A DNA stretch of 17,529 nucleotides from Lentihominibacter faecis (GTDB lineage: Bacteria; Bacillota; Clostridia; Peptostreptococcales; Anaerovoracaceae), in NCBI RefSeq assembly GCF_014306095.1, contig NZ_JACRWC010000029.1:1-17529 (forward strand), written 5' to 3'. The translations under genes were made by a program, and so were the position numbers. Below the pieces are notes generated by a model. The model was not told the DNA's origin, searched no databases, and worked only from the letters and a program-made list of their open reading frames with translations. Below, piece by piece: positions 13,945-17,529 of the stretch (positions are counted from its first letter, which is position 1; every line of letters starts with the position of its first letter).

Positions 13945-13996
13945 AAAACACATGGCAGGGAACTCTATAGAGCTTTTCCCTGCCATGTGTTTTTTT
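13945..13996. terminator. Terminator shared by tdk and the convergent radical SAM gene
   Basis: A perfect 15-bp stem ACACATGGCAGGGAA (13948-13962) / TTCCCTGCCATGTGT (13976-13990) is followed on the + strand by T residues to 13996. On the - strand the T run is only four long, so termination there may be weaker. The right arm also encodes the last residues of the radical SAM protein. Confidence 0.9.
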
Positions 13997-14912
13997 CCGC
14001 CAGTTTTTTATGGGTTCCGTTTAAAATGGTTCGCTTTTTATAGCTCCATTCCGGAGCGATCAGTGTGGAGCGTACCGCATCGCCGGAGATGCGGTGTAGA
14101 ACGATTTCCGGCGGGATCTGCTCGATCATCCGGACGACCAGGTCGATATAATCGTCGATGGATTCAAACGACACGTAATTCGGATGGGTCTTTTCCATCT
14201 GGGAACCCCTGACCAGGTTGAACATGTGGAGTTTCAGTCCGAAGGGCTTTGTCTGACAGACGTGCTCCAGCGACTGGAACATCATATCTTCTGTCTCGCC
14301 GGGAAGCCCCAGGATCAGGTGAGAAACGACACGGATGCCTCGCGCCTGCAGGCGGCAGACAGCATCGTCGTAATCCGATACACAATAGCAGAGATTCATG
14401 TCTGCGGAAGTCTCAGGATGGATCGTTTGAACACCCAGTTCCACCCATAAAAACGTCTGCTGATTCAGTTCATCCAGAAGATCGATCACATCAGGAGGAA
14501 GACAGTCAGGCCTTGTGGCGATGGCGATCCCGATGACATCCGGATGCTGCAGGGCAGCAGTGAATTTTGCACGAAGCTCCTCTACGGGAGCATAGGTGTT
14601 GGTGTGACTCTGGAAATAGGCGATGTAGCCGGCATCCGGCCATTTGCCGGACAATAGCCGGATCTGTCTGTCCAGGTCTGCACGAATGTCGCCGGAACCG
14701 CTGGCCATGTCGCCGGAACCGCTGGCGGAGCAGAATGCGCAGCCGCCAAAGGCTTTTGTTCCATCGCGGTTAGGACAGGTGAAGCCCCCGTCCAGAGACA
14801 GTTTGACGATTTTTCTTCCGAAAGTCTGCTTCAGATATGTGCTGATCGTATGGATGCGGAGTTTCTGTCCGTCGGATTCATCGAAAAAATGAGGAGCCGG
14901 TCCTGGATTCAT
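13965..14912 (-). CDS. TIGR01212-type radical SAM protein (YtqA/YhcC-like)
   Basis: The 315-residue protein starts at the ATG ending at 14912 with GGAGGGA at 14917-14923; an upstream in-frame extension to 15065 is hydrophobic, unlike the family, and runs into queH. The radical SAM cluster cysteines are C46 (FTCPNRDG), C58 and C61 (GGCAFC), the C-x11-C-x2-C spacing of the TIGR01212 family. Further family signatures are YFQSHTNTYAP, IATRPDCLPPDV, WVELGVQTIH and SHLILGLPGET. Bacillus YtqA has, as I recall, been linked to wobble-uridine modification of tRNA (MnmL), partnered with the methyltransferase YtqB; no such partner lies next to it here. A 21-bp tandem duplication near residues 62-76 is peculiar. 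It is convergent to tdk and divergent from queH. Confidence 0.92.
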   Translation of the reverse strand: MNPGPAPHFFDESDGQKLRIHTISTYLKQTFGRKIVKLSLDGGFTCPNRDGTKAFGGCAFCSASGSGDMASGSGDIRADLDRQIRLLSGKWPDAGYIAYFQSHTNTYAPVEELRAKFTAALQHPDVIGIAIATRPDCLPPDVIDLLDELNQQTFLWVELGVQTIHPETSADMNLCYCVSDYDDAVCRLQARGIRVVSHLILGLPGETEDMMFQSLEHVCQTKPFGLKLHMFNLVRGSQMEKTHPNYVSFESIDDYIDLVVRMIEQIPPEIVLHRISGDAVRSTLIAPEWSYKKRTILNGTHKKLAEKNTWQGKAL

Positions 14913-14931
14913 ATTTTCCCTCCTGTTATGA

Positions 14932-14945
14932 ATACATGAATGTAT
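14932..14945. promoter_or_regulatory. Palindrome between the divergent radical SAM gene and queH
   Basis: ATACAT-GA-ATGTAT is a perfect inverted repeat, and a further ATGTAT half follows at 14949-14954. It lies between the start of the radical SAM gene (14912) and the queH promoter. It could be a regulator binding site or simply AT-rich sequence. Confidence 0.35.
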
Positions 14946-14965
14946 AAATGTATGAAAGTCTTGTG

Positions 14966-14994
14966 TTTTCAGCGTTGCAAATATATGATATAAT
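14966..14994 (+). promoter_or_regulatory. Promoter of the queH-asnA-priA unit
   Basis: TTTTCA (14966-14971), a 17-base spacer and TATAAT (14989-14994) with an extended TGA in front. The predicted transcript starts near 15001 and has a leader of about 36 bases. Confidence 0.65.
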
Positions 14995-15036
14995 AAGCTG
15001 TTAATAGTACACTTGTCAATGAGGGATCGTATAACA

Positions 15037-15696
15037 ATGACAAATAAAGAGAAAAAAATCTGCACTACGGCACAGACCGCATGCGGGAGCAGCGATTGTG
15101 GGACTTTTTTTCCGGATGGGAAATTTCAGGAACCTGTGGAAAAACGGAGCCTTTTGCTTCACAGCTGCTGCGGACCATGCAGTACCGCGGTGGTAGAGCG
15201 TCTGGCAGAAGAATTCAATGTAACGGTATTTTTTTATAATCCGTGCATTACAGATCAGGAAGAATATCTAAGGCGGCGCAGTGCGCAGATTCAGTTTTTA
15301 GAGAAATTCAATGAAGAAAATATTGGGAAGACCAGAGTCCTGTACAAGGAAGGTGATTACAGACCGGGCAGTTTCTATGAACGGACGAAGGGACATGAAT
15401 CGGATCCGGAAGGCGGTGCCCGGTGTTTGCTGTGCTTTCGGCAGCGTCTGGAAAAGACGGCTGAGACGGCCAGTCTCTCCGGCCATGAGATTTTCGGTAC
15501 GACTCTCAGCGTCAGCCCTCATAAGAACTACAAAGCCATCTCGGAAATCGGATGCCAGCTGGCACTTCAGTATGGACTCTCGTTTTTAGATCGGGATTTT
15601 AAAAAGAAGAATGGATTTGGCAGATCGGTGGAGCTTTCAAAAAAATATGATTTATACAGGCAGGATTACTGTGGCTGTGAATATTCGAAAAGGTAG
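15037..15696 (+). CDS. queH: Epoxyqueuosine reductase QueH
   Basis: QueH carries out the last step of queuosine synthesis, reducing epoxyqueuosine at position 34 of tRNA-Asp, -Asn, -His and -Tyr. It is unrelated to QueG. The 219-residue form shows [10 protein letters not shown] (C44, C45, C48), [21 protein letters not shown] (C130, C133), [11 protein letters not shown] and [11 protein letters not shown] (C212, C214), the DUF208 signature with cluster-binding and redox cysteines. The ATG at 15037 has AGGGA at 15022-15026 about ten bases ahead; ATG 15019 and TTG 15013 are alternatives with no such site. About 35 residues precede the core, including three extra cysteines (C9, C16, C21). The stop codon is directly followed by the asnA ribosome binding site. 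Confidence 0.93.
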   Translation: MTNKEKKICTTAQTACGSSDCGTFFPDGKFQEPVEKRSLLLHSCCGPCSTAVVERLAEEFNVTVFFYNPCITDQEEYLRRRSAQIQFLEKFNEENIGKTRVLYKEGDYRPGSFYERTKGHESDPEGGARCLLCFRQRLEKTAETASLSGHEIFGTTLSVSPHKNYKAISEIGCQLALQYGLSFLDRDFKKKNGFGRSVELSKKYDLYRQDYCGCEYSKR

Positions 15697-15710
15697 GAGG
15701 AGACAAAAAA

Positions 15711-16721
15711 ATGGGTAAATTACAGATTCCGGAGAACTACACGCCCGTGATCGATTATATGGAAAGTCAGCGGGCAATCAAAAAAATAAAAGATTTTTTT
15801 CAGCAGGAACTGGCATACGGACTGCAGCTGCGGCGCGTTTCCGCGCCGCTGTTCGTGGCTCCGGAGACAGGACTGAACGATAACCTGAACGGTGTAGAAC
15901 GTACAGTAAGTTTTACAGTCAAGGATATGGGTGAAAAGAAAGTTGAGATCGTGCAGTCTCTTGCCAAGTGGAAGCGGATGGCTCTCGGCAAGTACAACTT
16001 CAAGCCGGGCACCGGACTTTACACGGATATGAACGCGATCCGGCGCGATGAAGAACTGGACAATCTCCATTCCATCTATGTGGATCAGTGGGACTGGGAA
16101 AAAGTCATCACGAAGGAAGACAGAACAGAAGAATATCTGGATGAAACAGTTACGACGCTGTACAACGCGCTGAAAAATCTCAATGACTACGTTAACAGAC
16201 TGTACCGTAATCTGAGGACAGACCTTCCGAATGAGATCTTCTTCATCACATCTCAGGAGCTGGAGGATCTGTACCCGGACAAGACGCCAAAGGAACGGGA
16301 AGACGCCATCACGAAAGAAAAAAAAGCTGTCTTCATCAAAAAGATCGGCGGCGTGCTGAAATCCGGCGAAAAACACGACGGCAGAGCGCCTGACTATGAT
16401 GACTGGGAACTCAACGGCGACATCCTTCTGTGGAACGATATCCTGGGTCATGCTTTCGAAATCTCATCCATGGGGATCCGTGTCGATGAAACGGCAATGG
16501 ATCATCAGCTGACCATCGCAGGTGCGGACGACAGACGTAACATGGAATTCCATAAGATGATATTAAATAAAGAGCTGCCGTACACCATCGGCGGCGGGAT
16601 CGGCCAGAGCAGACTGTGCATGTATTTTCTGCGCAAGGCACATATCGGCGAAGTGCAGGCGTCCATCTGGTCGGATGATATGATAAAGGAGTGCAGGGAA
16701 AACAACATTTTCCTGCTGTAA
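15711..16721 (+). CDS. asnA: Aspartate-ammonia ligase (asparagine synthetase A)
   Basis: AsnA makes asparagine from aspartate, ATP and ammonia in the cytoplasm. The 336-residue length matches the family (330 in E. coli). Signatures of its class II synthetase-like fold are visible: [59 protein letters not shown] (motif 2 region), GIRVDE and [20 protein letters not shown] (motif 3 region). AGGAGG at 15695-15700 overlaps the queH stop codon, ten bases before the ATG, so asnA is co-transcribed with queH. Many Bacillota control asnA with a T-box; none is seen in this 14-base gap or in the short leader upstream of queH. Confidence 0.97.
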   Translation: MGKLQIPENYTPVIDYMESQRAIKKIKDFFQQELAYGLQLRRVSAPLFVAPETGLNDNLNGVERTVSFTVKDMGEKKVEIVQSLAKWKRMALGKYNFKPGTGLYTDMNAIRRDEELDNLHSIYVDQWDWEKVITKEDRTEEYLDETVTTLYNALKNLNDYVNRLYRNLRTDLPNEIFFITSQELEDLYPDKTPKEREDAITKEKKAVFIKKIGGVLKSGEKHDGRAPDYDDWELNGDILLWNDILGHAFEISSMGIRVDETAMDHQLTIAGADDRRNMEFHKMILNKELPYTIGGGIGQSRLCMYFLRKAHIGEVQASIWSDDMIKECRENNIFLL

Positions 16722-16724
16722 TAC

Positions 16725-17509
16725 ATGAAATATGCCAATCTGGTAATAGACAACAAAAGCGATCAGACTGATCAGCTCTACACATACGGAGTGAAGGATG
16801 ATGCAAAGATCGGGAACAAGGTATATGTCCCCTTTGCCAGGAGCCGCAACCTCAGAGAGGCTTACGTCGTTGAAACCGATGGACACTCGGGCGACGAGCT
16901 GGGGAAACGGCTGCGTTATATCGAAAAGGTGGACGATGATGTTTCCCTCAGCGAGGAGATGATCCGGACTGCTCTCTGGATGAAAAAACGCTACATATGC
17001 AGACTGATCGATGCGGTCAACTGCTTTACCCCTGTGGGCGAAAAAGCACGGCGCGGACAGAGAAAAAACCCTTTTGCAGAAGAAAAGGGCGAGCCATCGT
17101 CGGTAAAAGAGCTTACTTTGCAGCAGGCGCAGATCCTGCAAAGGATCGGAGAGGCGGCAAAAGCGAAGAAGCACATGCGCTTCTTACTGCACGGCGTTAC
17201 GGGAAGCGGAAAGACAGAAATCTATATCCGGGCGGCGCAGCAAGTCCTGGAGCAAGGAAGAAATGTGATCGTTCTGGTTCCGGAAATCGCCTTGACCGGT
17301 CAGATCATCGATCGGTTCATCGGGCGTTTTGGAAGCGGGAAAGTGGCGGTGCTCCACAGCAGGCTCAGCCTTGGAGAACGTTACGATCAGTGGAAGAAAG
17401 TGCGCGACGGGTGCGACGGAGACGGACAGATCGTCATCGGAGCACGTTCGGCAGTATTTGCGCCCCTGGAAAACATCGGGCTGATCGTGATCGATGAAGA
17501 ACATGAGAC
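16725..17509 (+). CDS. priA: Primosomal protein N' (PriA helicase), N-terminal part
   Basis: PriA is the 3'-to-5' helicase that restarts stalled replication forks. About 262 residues are present. The N-terminal DNA-binding domain begins MKYANLVIDNKSDQTDQLYTY and continues with KIGNKVYVPFARSRNLREAYV. The helicase core follows with Walker A GVTGSGKT (157-164), VPEIALTGQ, LHSRLS and the DEEH box (257-260, Walker B). The gene starts three bases after asnA. No Shine-Dalgarno sequence is visible, so translational coupling is likely. True sequence ends at the T262 codon, since 17510-17529 is sequencing adapter; the remaining ~470 residues of a typical PriA (about 730) are missing. Confidence 0.95.
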
Positions 17510-17529
17510 CTGTCTCTTATACACATCTC
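17510..17529. other. Nextera (Tn5 mosaic end) adapter left at the contig end
   Basis: The last 20 bases read CTGTCTCTTATACACATCTC. The first 19 are the reverse complement of the Tn5 mosaic end used in Nextera libraries, and the final C fits the following CCGAGCC adapter sequence. The priA frame changes from the expected residues after DEEHET to CLLYTS exactly here. Confidence 0.97.

Noticed and set aside
14995..15036. A preQ1 riboswitch or T-box in front of queH-asnA.
   Set aside because: The leader is only about 36 bases, without the conserved T-box sequence or a preQ1-type hairpin and tail.

Overview
The window looks like a core chromosomal segment of a spore-forming, low-to-mid GC Gram-positive anaerobe (Bacillota, class Clostridia; a Lachnospiraceae-like member is my best guess). 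The evidence is the Firmicutes gene order dprA-topA-hslV-hslU-codY, strong AGGAGG-type ribosome binding sites, TTGACA/TATAAT promoters, a YunB-type sporulation protein, and 15 tRNA genes with encoded CCA ends. Nothing resembles a phage, an integrative element, a toxin-antitoxin pair, a CRISPR array or a defence island.

Layout. (1) 1-281: end of a Cof-type HAD phosphatase, then a terminator. (2) 349-3174: a sigma-A-like promoter and the tightly packed run yraN-yifB(comM)-dprA, joined by short overlaps; it holds DNA-processing and competence-type genes. (3) 3161-7383: a promoter inside the end of dprA, then topA-hslV-hslU and a terminator. (4) 7478-8416: codY with its own promoter, a candidate CodY box and a terminator. 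(5) 8461-11135: yunB, hflX and a YigZ/IMPACT-family gene. (6) 11247-13126: an array of 15 tRNA genes (Val, Asp, Thr, Tyr, Gly, Gly, Arg, Gln, Lys, Ser, Ser, Trp, Pro, Met, Phe). It has a strong promoter in front, a second promoter inside and a strong terminator. A 143-bp structured unit just behind tRNA-Thr duplicates the tRNA 3' end. (7) 13129-13265: hairpin-rich repeats upstream of tdk. (8) 13292-13939: tdk, ending in a terminator hairpin shared with a convergent radical SAM gene (TIGR01212/YtqA type). (9) A divergent intergenic region with a palindrome, then queH-asnA-priA. The priA gene is cut by the end of the contig.

How the genes fit together: yifB, dprA and topA act on DNA. HslVU is a two-part ATP-dependent protease. 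CodY is the global nutrient regulator that commonly sits beside HslVU in Firmicutes. HflX and the YigZ-like protein are linked to ribosomes and translation. QueH, and possibly the radical SAM protein, modify tRNA wobble bases and lie next to the tRNA array.

The last 20 bases (17510-17529) are not biological. They match the Nextera (Tn5 mosaic end) sequencing adapter and replace the continuation of priA. The most interesting unexplained signals are the tRNA-Thr-associated element, the C1:G72 pair of tRNA-Tyr, the tdk-upstream repeats and the candidate CodY box in front of codY. I see no convincing new multi-gene system.
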